Of a stretch of 15,911 nucleotides of DNA, positions 1-7,306 are shown one piece after another. Both the position numbers and the translations under genes were made by a program. Under the pieces are notes generated by a model. It did not search any database. It was not told where the DNA came from and saw only the letters and a program-made list of their open reading frames with translations. Numbering within the stretch: position 1 is the stretch's first letter; each line of letters begins with the position of its first letter. The DNA is taken from contig CAMORU010000009.1 in the NCBI GenBank assembly GCA_946624155.1, forward strand, positions 1 to 15,911, in the 5' to 3' direction. Origin of the DNA: an uncultured Caryophanales bacterium (GTDB taxonomy: Bacteria; Bacillota_I; Bacilli_A; RFN20; CAG-826).

Positions 1-662
<662 letters not shown>

Positions 663-790
663 ATTTCATAAAATTTTAAGATTTTTCTTGAGATATAAGT
701 AATATATGGGTAATCAATGTAGTAACTTAATAAAGAACATGTTAATCTAATATCTAGTTTTGAGAGAATAATTCTCTCATTAAGAAAAAA
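663..790 (+). other. 23S-5S internal transcribed spacer
   Basis: This AT-rich spacer of 128 nt separates 23S and 5S rRNA. No tRNA gene is visible. It contains the segment ATCTAGTTTTGAGAGAA (about 752-768), resembling spacer motifs common in Bacilli rRNA operons. The segment runs into a perfect 9-bp inverted repeat, TGAGAGAAT (761-769) with ATTCTCTCA (771-779). A role in pre-rRNA processing is an inference from its position. Confidence 0.75.
761..779 (+). repeat. 9-bp inverted repeat in the rRNA spacer
   Basis: TGAGAGAAT and its exact reverse complement ATTCTCTCA are separated by one base, 11 nt before 5S. As RNA, the inner pairs would open to form the loop. It could be a processing hairpin for 5S maturation. 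No T-run follows, so it is not a terminator. Confidence 0.6.
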
Positions 791-902
791 GTCTGGTGAC
801 GATGGCGCGGTGGACACACCTGTTCCCATCCCGAACACAGAAGTTAAGCACCGTAGTGGCGAAGGTATCTGAGCAATCAGGGAGAATAGCGAGCCGCCGG
901 GC
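791..902 (+). rRNA. 5S ribosomal RNA
   Basis: The gene has the hallmark 5S core ACACCTGTTCCCATCCCGAA (about 814-833) followed by CACAGAAGTTAAGC (about 834-847). Helix I can be drawn between 791-798 (GTCTGGTG) and 895-902, with G-U pairs, which sets the ends and gives 112 nt. It is the last gene of the rRNA operon and is followed at once by a T-run. Confidence 0.95.
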
Positions 903-908
903 TTTTTT
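891..908 (+). terminator. rRNA operon terminator overlapping the 5S 3' end
   Basis: AGCC (892-895) can pair with GGCT (900-903) around a GCCG loop, immediately followed by T903-908 and a second T-run at 910-914. The short stem reuses the 3' end of 5S, so it competes with 5S helix I. It is the only terminator-like element between the rRNA operon and the next gene, 46 nt downstream. Confidence 0.55.
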
Positions 909-927
909 CTTTTTATAGGCTGGTAAA

Positions 928-938
928 TGCTATATAAT
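928..938 (+). promoter_or_regulatory. Promoter of the isomerase-like gene (extended -10)
   Basis: A TG dinucleotide at 928-929 precedes TATATAAT (931-938), giving an extended -10 element (TATATA) or a consensus TATAAT at 933-938. No good -35 is present (TTTTTA at 910-915 with a 17-bp spacer). Transcription should start around 943-946, only 2-5 nt before the ATG at 948. An 8-bp direct repeat, TATAGGCT, occurs at 914-921 and 940-947, flanking this element. Confidence 0.6.
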
Positions 939-947
939 ATATAGGCT

Positions 948-2147
948 ATGAAAAATATAAATTTTATATTCCTAAGATCAAAAGTAGGAAATGATTCTCG
1001 CTTTAAAGACGAAGAAAAGGCGAGATTTTTAAATGGTTTGAATGAGAAAAAAGACTTCGAATTTAGCGAAGCTGGAACGCCAGTTTTCTTTATCGAAACA
1101 GGCGGAACAGAAGAGCAATTTAAGTCAATTTATAAGGACTATAAAGAGCCTTATTATATTCTTGCAACAGACGCAAATAACTCCTTACCAGCCTCTCTAG
1201 AAATCGCTACTTTTTTAAGAAAAAACGGGAAAGAATTTAAGGTTTTTCACGGAAAACCTGAAGAAGTTAAAGAACAATTAAAAAACGAGAAAATTGCGAA
1301 AATTTCGGGGAAAAATGGGGGATTTTTGAAATTTTCCGGTCTAAAAGGCATGCGCTTAGGCGTTGTTGGACATCCAAGTGATTGGCTTATTTCAAGTGAT
1401 GTAGATTATAAAGAAGCAAGCGAGAAATTAGGCGTTAGTTTAATAGATATAATAACTGAAGAATTTTTAGAAAAAGTTAGACACTCAAAACTAAAAATGG
1501 ACACAGTTATGTTTGAACCTTATTTAAACGAAAAAGTTAGCAAAAAGACTTTAGAAGGCGCATTAGCAATTTACGGAGCATTAAGAGATATTATTGTTGA
1601 ACATAATCTTCAAGGTATCACAGTTAGATGTTTCGATTTACTTACCAGCGTGAAAAATACTTCATGCTTAGCTTTAGCGATGTTAAATAAAGATGGCTAT
1701 ATTGCAACTTGTGAAGGTGATGTACCTGCAATGTTAACGATGGCGATCATTAAAAAAGTTTTCCATCAGTCAAGCTTCCAAGTTAATCCTTCATATCTAA
1801 ATTTAGAAAAACGTTTCGGCTATTTTGCTCACTGCACTTTGCCACTTGATATGTGTTTGTCTTATGAATTTGATACTCACTTTGAATCAGGCATTGGCTT
1901 AGGAATTAAAGGAAGACTTAATTTAGGCAAAGTAACAGTGTTTAAAATTAATTCAAATTTAAAAGATTACGAAATATTTGAGGGACAAATTGTTGAAAAT
2001 CTTCACAAGAATAATTTGTGTAGAACTCAAGTGAAGGTTCAGTTTAGTGAACCTATTGATGAAATGTTTACCTCTCCAAATGGTAATCATCTTCTTATTT
2101 TCTTTGGCGCACATAAAGACGAATTAGTTAAGATTTTATCTAACTAA
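948..2147 (+). CDS. L-fucose/L-arabinose isomerase-fold protein
   Basis: The 399-residue protein resembles the uncharacterised branch of the FucI/AraA sugar-isomerase superfamily. These enzymes interconvert aldoses and ketoses using a divalent metal held by acidic residues and a His. Supporting features are LATDANNSLPASLEI (72-86), which matches the N-terminal 'NSLAAxLEI' signature, then RCFDLL (227-232), ATCEGDVPAML (253-263, likely metal-site acids), FAHCTLP (293-299) and GNHLLIFFG (379-387) with a conserved-type His381. Length fits the shorter FucI-like proteins rather than FucI itself (about 590 aa). The start is ATG 948; no Shine-Dalgarno is present and the promoter lies directly upstream. 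No sugar kinase, aldolase or transporter adjoins it, so the substrate cannot be inferred. It forms its own transcription unit between the rRNA operon and yloU. Family assignment is fairly secure; activity is inferred. Confidence 0.75.
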   Translation: MKNINFIFLRSKVGNDSRFKDEEKARFLNGLNEKKDFEFSEAGTPVFFIETGGTEEQFKSIYKDYKEPYYILATDANNSLPASLEIATFLRKNGKEFKVFHGKPEEVKEQLKNEKIAKISGKNGGFLKFSGLKGMRLGVVGHPSDWLISSDVDYKEASEKLGVSLIDIITEEFLEKVRHSKLKMDTVMFEPYLNEKVSKKTLEGALAIYGALRDIIVEHNLQGITVRCFDLLTSVKNTSCLALAMLNKDGYIATCEGDVPAMLTMAIIKKVFHQSSFQVNPSYLNLEKRFGYFAHCTLPLDMCLSYEFDTHFESGIGLGIKGRLNLGKVTVFKINSNLKDYEIFEGQIVENLHKNNLCRTQVKVQFSEPIDEMFTSPNGNHLLIFFGAHKDELVKILSN

Positions 2148-2171
2148 TTTTAAATGTAAGAGTTTACAATT

Positions 2172-2200
2172 TTGCTTTTTAACGTATTATATGATATATT
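2172..2200 (+). promoter_or_regulatory. Promoter of yloU-fakA
   Basis: TTGCTT (2172-2177) and TATATT (2195-2200) are separated by 17 bp, a good match to the housekeeping sigma consensus. Transcription would start near 2207, giving a leader of about 27 nt. The leader lacks a recognisable Shine-Dalgarno. A weak 5-bp hairpin (TGTAA 2155-2159, TTACA 2164-2168) lies just upstream and might end the isomerase transcript. Confidence 0.6.
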
Positions 2201-2233
2201 TGTCGCCAGATAATAAAATTATCTATATTTTAT

Positions 2234-2581
2234 ATGCCAATTAATAAACAAACAGACTTTGGTAAGATAAATATAACCAAAAACGCATTAGTGTCGCTTG
2301 TTGCTGATGCTACTTTATCATGTTATGGCGTTGTTGGTATTTGCGAAAAAGATGGGAAAGGTGAAGTCGTATCCAAAAAGGATTATAAAAAAGTAATCCG
2401 AATTAGCGAAGAAAAAACTGGATACGAATTTAGCTTTAATATCATTCTCGCTTTAGGTGTTAAAGTCACCGAAATTTTAAGAAGTGTTCAAAAAGAAGTT
2501 AAATATGTTGTCGAACGATCGTTCGATGTTCGCGTTTCGAAAGTAAATATTTATGTCCAAGATTTAAAGAGAGTTGAATAA
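2234..2581 (+). CDS. Asp23/Gls24 family protein (YloU-like)
   Basis: This 115-residue Asp23/Gls24 domain protein is the usual partner gene upstream of fakA (yloV) in Bacilli. The domain covers nearly the whole protein: the helix ITKNALVSLVADATLSCYGVVGI, starting near residue 14, then the strand region FSFNIILALGVKV and a C-terminal VRVSKVNIYVQDL. There is no signal peptide or membrane segment. Known Asp23-family members are small abundant envelope-stress or membrane-associated proteins; the exact role of YloU is unknown. The start is ATG 2234. No Shine-Dalgarno is visible, but the upstream promoter and the domain boundary agree with it. The gene ends 2 nt before fakA, so the two are co-transcribed. 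Confidence 0.88.
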   Translation: MPINKQTDFGKINITKNALVSLVADATLSCYGVVGICEKDGKGEVVSKKDYKKVIRISEEKTGYEFSFNIILALGVKVTEILRSVQKEVKYVVERSFDVRVSKVNIYVQDLKRVE

Positions 2582-2583
2582 TT

Positions 2584-4245
2584 ATGAAAACAATAAATTC
2601 AAAAGTTTTACAAGAGATGCTTATTTCTGGCGCCAACAATTTATACAATCACTATCCTGAGATTGATGCTTTAAACGTCTTCCCAGTTCCTGATGGTGAT
2701 ACAGGAATGAATATGAATTTAACTTTAGCATCTGGTGCTAAAGAAGTTCAAAATAGAAGCGATAATGATGTTCATCAGATCGCTGTTGCATTCTCCAAAG
2801 GTTTACTTATGGGAGCTAGAGGTAACTCTGGTGTTATCACATCACAAATTTTTAGAGGTTTTGCCCAAGCTTTAGAAGGGGCAAAAACTATTGATGCAGT
2901 TTTACTAGCAGATGCATTCTCAAATGGCTGCAAAGTTGCTTATAAAGCTGTTATGAGACCTGTTGAGGGTACAATCTTAACAGTTATTAGAGAATCATCA
3001 TCCTCATTTAAAGAGTTTGTAAAAGATGAAACCGATGTTTTAAAAGGGTTTAAATATTTCCTATCCGAAGCTAAAGCTTCCTTAAAACATACTCCAGAAC
3101 TTTTACCAGTTTTAAAAGAAGTTGGTGTTGTTGATTCTGGTGGAGCGGGCTTAGTTAAAATTTTAGAAGGCATGCTTTCTGCATTAAATGGTAAATTTAT
3201 TGAAAAGAAAGCTATTTCTAGAGAACAAGAAACAGACAATTCTGCTCAACAAGCAGTTGAATCAGACGAATTCGGTTATTGCACAGAATTCATTCTTAGA
3301 CTTGACCCTGAAAACAAAAAACCATTTATTGAATCTAGATTTAAATCAGTTCTTGCAAGTCATGGTAATTCCCTTGTTGTTGTTCGTGATGAAGACATTG
3401 TTAAAGTTCACGTTCATACATTAACTCCTGGTGCTGTTTTGACCTATGGTCAATCATTTGGAGAATTTATTAAATTAAAGATCGAAAATATGACTGAACA
3501 ACACACTTCACTTCAAGAGAAAAAACAAGGTGAAGAAGCTCATACTGAAGAACATGTTGAAGAAGCACCAAAAGAGCCTACAAAAGAACTTGCTCTTGTC
3601 GCTGTTGCTGCAGGTAAAGGCGTTGAAGAAGCATTTAAAGAACTTGGCGTTGATGAATTAATTACTGGTGGGCAAACAATGAACCCATCAATTAACGATA
3701 TCGTTAAAGCTATTAAAAATACAGAAGCTAAAACAGTCTTTGTGTTCCCAAATAACTCCAATATTGTTATGGCTGCTTTACAAGCAAAAGATGTGCTACA
3801 TGATGAAGTTAATGTAGTAGTTGTTCAATCTAAAACAATTCCTCAAGGAATTGCTGCTGTCTCACAATTTTCACCAGATTTATCAGTAAATGAAAATCTT
3901 TCTAATATGAAAGAAGTTATTGCTCATATTTCTACTGGTGAAGTTACTTATGCTGTTAAAGACACAGCTATGAATGGTGTAACCATTAGGAAAGATGATT
4001 TCATGGCTATTGCAAATAAAAAGGTTGTGTGTTGTGAATCCAAACCTGAAAGAGCACTTCTAAAGATGCTTAAGAAGATGATTCGCGAAGATAACTATTT
4101 AGCAACAATCTTTGTAGGAGAAGCTGTTTCTGAAAAGGTTCTTAATTCTTTAAAGAAAGATCTTCCTGAAACCTATCCAAATATTGAGTTTGATATTCGT
4201 CGTGGTGATCAACCAGTTTACAATTATATTGTAGGTATTGAATAA
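2584..4245 (+). CDS. fakA: Fatty acid kinase subunit FakA (YloV, DAK phosphatase family)
   Basis: FakA is the ATP-binding subunit of fatty acid kinase. It phosphorylates fatty acids bound to a FakB (DegV-family) protein, giving acyl-phosphate for phospholipid synthesis. The 553 residues are full length. The N-terminal DhaL-type kinase domain (1-200) carries the Mg-ADP signature PVPDGDTG (34-41), GARGNSGV (77-84), RPVEGTILTV (125-134) and DSGGAGL (184-190). The middle domain has Cys233 with His276 and His278, the Cys/His pattern seen in this domain of FakA. An acidic, probably flexible linker (about 311-334) leads to the C-terminal DegV-like domain with TGGQTMNPS (361-369). The gene starts 2 nt after yloU without a clear Shine-Dalgarno, suggesting translational coupling, and ends at a strong terminator. 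No fakB is in the window. plsX, which shares the acyl-phosphate intermediate, follows in the next unit. Confidence 0.93.
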   Translation: MKTINSKVLQEMLISGANNLYNHYPEIDALNVFPVPDGDTGMNMNLTLASGAKEVQNRSDNDVHQIAVAFSKGLLMGARGNSGVITSQIFRGFAQALEGAKTIDAVLLADAFSNGCKVAYKAVMRPVEGTILTVIRESSSSFKEFVKDETDVLKGFKYFLSEAKASLKHTPELLPVLKEVGVVDSGGAGLVKILEGMLSALNGKFIEKKAISREQETDNSAQQAVESDEFGYCTEFILRLDPENKKPFIESRFKSVLASHGNSLVVVRDEDIVKVHVHTLTPGAVLTYGQSFGEFIKLKIENMTEQHTSLQEKKQGEEAHTEEHVEEAPKEPTKELALVAVAAGKGVEEAFKELGVDELITGGQTMNPSINDIVKAIKNTEAKTVFVFPNNSNIVMAALQAKDVLHDEVNVVVVQSKTIPQGIAAVSQFSPDLSVNENLSNMKEVIAHISTGEVTYAVKDTAMNGVTIRKDDFMAIANKKVVCCESKPERALLKMLKKMIREDNYLATIFVGEAVSEKVLNSLKKDLPETYPNIEFDIRRGDQPVYNYIVGIE

Positions 4246-4256
4246 CAATAAATTAA

Positions 4257-4279
4257 GGGCACCTTATGGTGCCTTTTTT
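4257..4279 (+). terminator. Intrinsic terminator after fakA
   Basis: The perfect stem GGCACC (4258-4263) / GGTGCC (4268-4273) has a TTAT loop and is followed by T4274-4279. It separates yloU-fakA from plsX. Confidence 0.92.
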
Positions 4280-4348
4280 AGTGGAAAGCAAAATCATTTA
4301 TCAGTTTGCTAAACATTAATGTTTTTTAGTGTGATATTTATATTTGCG

Positions 4349-4357
4349 TGCTACAAT
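4349..4357 (+). promoter_or_regulatory. Extended -10 promoter of the plsX operon
   Basis: The extended -10 is TG (4349-4350), one base, then TACAAT (4352-4357); the -35 region is poor. Transcription would begin near 4364, exactly where the GGAGG ribosome binding site begins, giving a leader of only about 12 nt. An additional promoter further upstream cannot be excluded. Confidence 0.5.
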
Positions 4358-4363
4358 ACATGC

Positions 4364-4368
4364 GGAGG
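4364..4368 (+). promoter_or_regulatory. Ribosome binding site that fixes the plsX start
   Basis: GGAGG lies 7 nt before ATG 4376. This supports that start over the upstream in-frame ATG at 4319, which would add 19 hydrophobic residues not found in PlsX. Confidence 0.85.
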
Positions 4369-4375
4369 ATTTATT

Positions 4376-5344
4376 ATGGTCAAATTAGTTATTGATATGA
4401 TGGGCGGAGATAATGGCTATGCCATTACAATTGAAGCTGTAAAGAATTTTTTAGCAAATCATGATGATTGCGAAATCATCGCAGTTGGAGATGAAAAAGC
4501 ACTCGAACCTCTTAAAGGTGTTGTTTCAAAAATCATTCCTTCTCAAAGCGTGCTTCCAATGGAATGTGGCGTTATGCAAGCAATGAGACAAAAAGATTCA
4601 AGTTGTTACAAAGCTATTAGTGCTGTTAACGAAGAGAAAGCAGATGGCGTATTATCTGCCGGTTCTACAGGAGCGTTCCTTTCGTTAGCTACATTAATTA
4701 ACAAAAAAATTCCTGGCGTAGAACGTCCAGCTTTAATTTCACCATTCCCAACTAGAGTGCCAGGCAAAAATGTCGTTTTACTCGATGTTGGTGCAACAAG
4801 CGATAACTCTCCAGAAGATTTATTCCAATTTGCAAAAATGGGCGAAGCTTACTTTAAAGCAGCCTATGGTGAAGAAGCCAAAAATGTCAAACTTATTGCT
4901 AACGGTACCGAAGAAGGTAAAGGCAATGATTTAACCAAAAAAGCTAATGCGTTGCTAAAAGCAAATCCAAATTATAAAGGCTTAATTGAAGCACGTCATG
5001 TATTAGATGGCGAAGCCGATGTTGTTGTTTTTGACGGATTCACTGGAAACGTATTCCTTAAAGGTGTTGAAGGTGTTGCCAAAATGATGGGCGGAATGAT
5101 GAAAGAAGCATTCTTAGCATCCTTCTCATCAAAGATGGGTTATTTACTTGCTAAGAAGTCATTTAAACCAATGATTAAACTTATGGATTATAAGAGGGTC
5201 GGTGGAGCTTTACTTATTGGTGTTAATACTGTTGCAGTTAAAGCTCATGGTAATTCAGATGCTTATTCATTTGGAAATGCTTTAACTTTAACCTACACTC
5301 TAGCAAAGAACAAAATGGTCGACCAAATTAAAGAAAACTTATGA
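4376..5344 (+). CDS. plsX: Phosphate acyltransferase PlsX
   Basis: PlsX interconverts acyl-ACP and acyl-phosphate, the donor used by PlsY to start phospholipid synthesis; it is a peripheral membrane enzyme. The 322-residue protein begins with the family signature IDMMGGD (residues 5-11). It continues with SAGSTGA (usually SAGNTGA, so Ser replaces Asn here), DVGATSD, NGTEEGKGND, VVVFDGFTGNVFLKGVEG and GGALLIGVNTVAVKAHGNSD. The start is ATG 4376, with GGAGG 7 nt upstream; a longer frame from 4319 is rejected. It is the first gene of plsX-rnc-ftsY-ylxM-ffh, and its TGA overlaps the rnc ATG by 4 nt. In Bacillus, fabD, fabG and acpP follow plsX, but here rnc follows directly. No FapR operator was recognised upstream. 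Confidence 0.94.
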   Translation: MVKLVIDMMGGDNGYAITIEAVKNFLANHDDCEIIAVGDEKALEPLKGVVSKIIPSQSVLPMECGVMQAMRQKDSSCYKAISAVNEEKADGVLSAGSTGAFLSLATLINKKIPGVERPALISPFPTRVPGKNVVLLDVGATSDNSPEDLFQFAKMGEAYFKAAYGEEAKNVKLIANGTEEGKGNDLTKKANALLKANPNYKGLIEARHVLDGEADVVVFDGFTGNVFLKGVEGVAKMMGGMMKEAFLASFSSKMGYLLAKKSFKPMIKLMDYKRVGGALLIGVNTVAVKAHGNSDAYSFGNALTLTYTLAKNKMVDQIKENL

Positions 5345-6027
5345 TTAAGGACTTAAGGGAATTATTAGTTAAATTTAACGTTGAACCAAAACATATTGCT
5401 CTTTATGAGCAAGCTTTTACTCATCCTTCATATAATGCTGATGCAAACACAAAGCACAAAGACTATGAAAGATTAGAATTTTTAGGTGACTCGGTTATTT
5501 CTTTATGTGTTGCTGAAATGGCTTATGTTTCTAGATCCGAATTAAACCAAGGAAATTTAACAAAACTAAGAGCTGCCTTAGTTTCCACTCAAGGTCTAGC
5601 AAGCTTATCAAGAAAATACTCATTATATGAGTATATTAGGCTTGGTAATTCATTTACAGGCGATGTTTCGAAAGCAAATCATATTCTTGAAAACGTTTTT
5701 GAAGCTTTTATTGGGGCTTTGTATTTAGATCAAGGATTTAAAGTAACAAGGGCTGTTCTTGTTGAGATGTTTTTAGATTCAATTAAGAAATTTGATATTG
5801 AAGGATTAACTGATTATAAATCTAAGCTTCAAGAAGAAATTCAAGCAGAACATAGAGAATCAGTCGTTTATCAATTAATTTCAGAAACTGGTCCTGCTCA
5901 CGATAAAAGATTTAAAGTTAAAGTCACATTTGATGGCATTGAATTAGGTGTAGGAGAAGGATCTACAAAAAAGGAAGCTGAACAACTAGCTGCTAAAGCA
6001 GCTCTTGAAAAGAAAGCTGGTAAATAA
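5341..6027 (+). CDS. rnc: Ribonuclease III
   Basis: RNase III cleaves double-stranded RNA, including rRNA precursors and probably the SRP RNA. The 228-residue protein has the catalytic domain (about 1-150) with signature ERLEFLGDS (43-51) and a C-terminal dsRNA-binding domain (about 157-226, ending GEGSTKKEAEQLAAKAALEK). By alignment from memory with E. coli, metal-site acids are Glu43, Glu46, Asp50, Glu67 and Glu121. The position equivalent to E. coli Asp114 is Asn118 (ILENVFEAFIGA, where most homologues read Asp). The gene overlaps plsX by 4 nt and ftsY by 1 nt; neither junction has a strong Shine-Dalgarno, so coupling is likely. In Bacillus, smc sits between rnc and ftsY; it is absent here. 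Confidence 0.94.
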   Translation: MIKDLRELLVKFNVEPKHIALYEQAFTHPSYNADANTKHKDYERLEFLGDSVISLCVAEMAYVSRSELNQGNLTKLRAALVSTQGLASLSRKYSLYEYIRLGNSFTGDVSKANHILENVFEAFIGALYLDQGFKVTRAVLVEMFLDSIKKFDIEGLTDYKSKLQEEIQAEHRESVVYQLISETGPAHDKRFKVKVTFDGIELGVGEGSTKKEAEQLAAKAALEKKAGK

Positions 6028-7007
6028 TGGGTTTATTAAAGTTTTTAAAAGAAAAATTTAGCAAAAATAAAAATCAGGAAACTGAATCATTCAATAAAGG
6101 AATGGAAAAGTCTCGTGAGAATTTTGCTAATAAAATGGATAAAATCGCAAAGAAATCCAAAAAAGTTAATAAAGAATATTTTGACGAGCTTGAAGAAATC
6201 TTAATAGAAGCTGATGTTGGCGTTAGCCTCACTATGAGAGTTATTGAAGAAGTTGTTCAAGAAAGTCTTAAAAATAAAATTACTGATGCTGAAGAAATAA
6301 ATGAACTTGTTATTGATAAGTTGTTTGAAGGTTACATGAATAAGGCAGAACAAGTTCAAAACGATATTAGATTTAGAGATGATGGCCCAACAGTTCTTCT
6401 TGTAGCAGGAGTTAATGGTGTTGGAAAAACTACAACAATTGCAAAACTTGCTTACCGCTACATAAATCAAGGCAAGAAAGTTATGCTTTGCGCCGCTGAT
6501 ACTTTTAGAGCAGGTGCAATTGAACAATTAACTATTTGGGCTGATAGATTAGGTTGCGATATTGTAACAGGAAAACCTAATTCCGATCCTGCTTCTGTCG
6601 CTTTTGATGGAGCAAAAAAAGCGCGTGAAAATAACGTTGATTTGCTTATCGTCGACACAGCTGGAAGACTTCAAAATAAAATTAACTTAATGAACGAATT
6701 ATCCAAGATTTCCCGTGTAATTTCGAAAGAAATACCGGATTCGCCTCATGAAGTTTTCTTGATAATTGACGCAACAACTGGACAAAATGGTGTAGTCCAA
6801 GCAAAACAATTTTTGGATTGTATTAAACTCACTGGAATTGTCATTACAAAAATGGATGGAACATCTAAGGGTGGAATTATTCTCGCTATTAGAGACGAGC
6901 TTGGAATTCCAGTTCGTTTTATTGGTTTAGGAGAAAAAATGGAAGACCTCAAGGAATTTGATCTTGAAAAGTACCTTGTTGGACTGTGTATTGGTGGCGG
7001 AAAATGA
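6027..7007 (+). CDS. ftsY: Signal recognition particle receptor FtsY
   Basis: FtsY is the membrane-associated SRP receptor GTPase that pairs with Ffh to deliver nascent membrane proteins to SecYEG. The 326 residues comprise a short, lysine-rich N-terminus (1-50) instead of a long acidic A domain, then the N four-helix bundle and the G domain. GTPase motifs are GVNGVGKTT (128-136), DTFRAGA (158-164), DTAGRL (210-215), TKMDG (274-278) and GLGEK (300-304). The ATG overlaps the rnc stop (TAATG). The TGA overlaps the ATG of ylxM (ATGA). The basic, amphipathic start (MGLLKFLKEKFSK) could serve as the membrane-binding helix; this is an inference. Confidence 0.95.
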   Translation: MGLLKFLKEKFSKNKNQETESFNKGMEKSRENFANKMDKIAKKSKKVNKEYFDELEEILIEADVGVSLTMRVIEEVVQESLKNKITDAEEINELVIDKLFEGYMNKAEQVQNDIRFRDDGPTVLLVAGVNGVGKTTTIAKLAYRYINQGKKVMLCAADTFRAGAIEQLTIWADRLGCDIVTGKPNSDPASVAFDGAKKARENNVDLLIVDTAGRLQNKINLMNELSKISRVISKEIPDSPHEVFLIIDATTGQNGVVQAKQFLDCIKLTGIVITKMDGTSKGGIILAIRDELGIPVRFIGLGEKMEDLKEFDLEKYLVGLCIGGGK

Positions 7008-7306
7008 GTGAAATAACAAAAGCATTACACATTAATCGCTTACTTGACATTTATGGTCGTCTTTTGACTAAACAACAATTAGAAATTATGTCTGATTATT
7101 ACTATTGTGATCTCTCATTAAGCGAAATTTCTGAGCTTAGAAATATTTCTAGAACAGCAGTTTCTGATGCAATCAAAACTGCCACAAAAAAACTTGAAAA
7201 TTTTGAAAAAAATGTCGGAATTTGCAGGGTTTTTGATAAAAATCGCGATGAAAAGAATAGTGGAATTCTTGATAAAATTGAAGAGGATTTAAAGAATGGC
7301 ATTTGA
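7004..7306 (+). CDS. ylxM: YlxM-family HTH protein linked to SRP
   Basis: This 100-residue YlxM/p13-like protein is encoded between ftsY and ffh. It has a sigma-70 region-4-like helix-turn-helix: LTKQQLEIMSDYYYCDLSLS, then EISELRNISRTAVSDAIKTA, then a charged C-terminal tail. Family members are encoded next to ffh and are proposed to modulate the SRP pathway; the mechanism is not settled. The start is ATG 7004, which forms a 4-nt ATGA overlap with ftsY and has a G-rich GGTGGCGG (6993-7000) in front. An upstream in-frame ATG at 6986 lies inside ftsY and lacks such a site. The gene overlaps the ffh start by 11 nt, with the ffh ribosome site AGAGGA (7282-7287) inside ylxM. Confidence 0.9.
   Translation: MSEITKALHINRLLDIYGRLLTKQQLEIMSDYYYCDLSLSEISELRNISRTAVSDAIKTATKKLENFEKNVGICRVFDKNRDEKNSGILDKIEEDLKNGI

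Noticed and set aside
663..790. tRNA gene in the rRNA spacer or elsewhere
   Set aside because: No TTCRA-type arm with a matching acceptor stem was found in any intergenic stretch.
2940..3761. Minus- and plus-strand alternative frames inside fakA
   Set aside because: They are shadows of a full-length, motif-complete FakA; none has a ribosome site or recognisable domain.
4319..4375. N-terminal hydrophobic extension of PlsX as a signal or membrane segment
   Set aside because: It spans the promoter and GGAGG site of plsX; the family starts at MVKLVIDMMGGD, so the extension is not translated.
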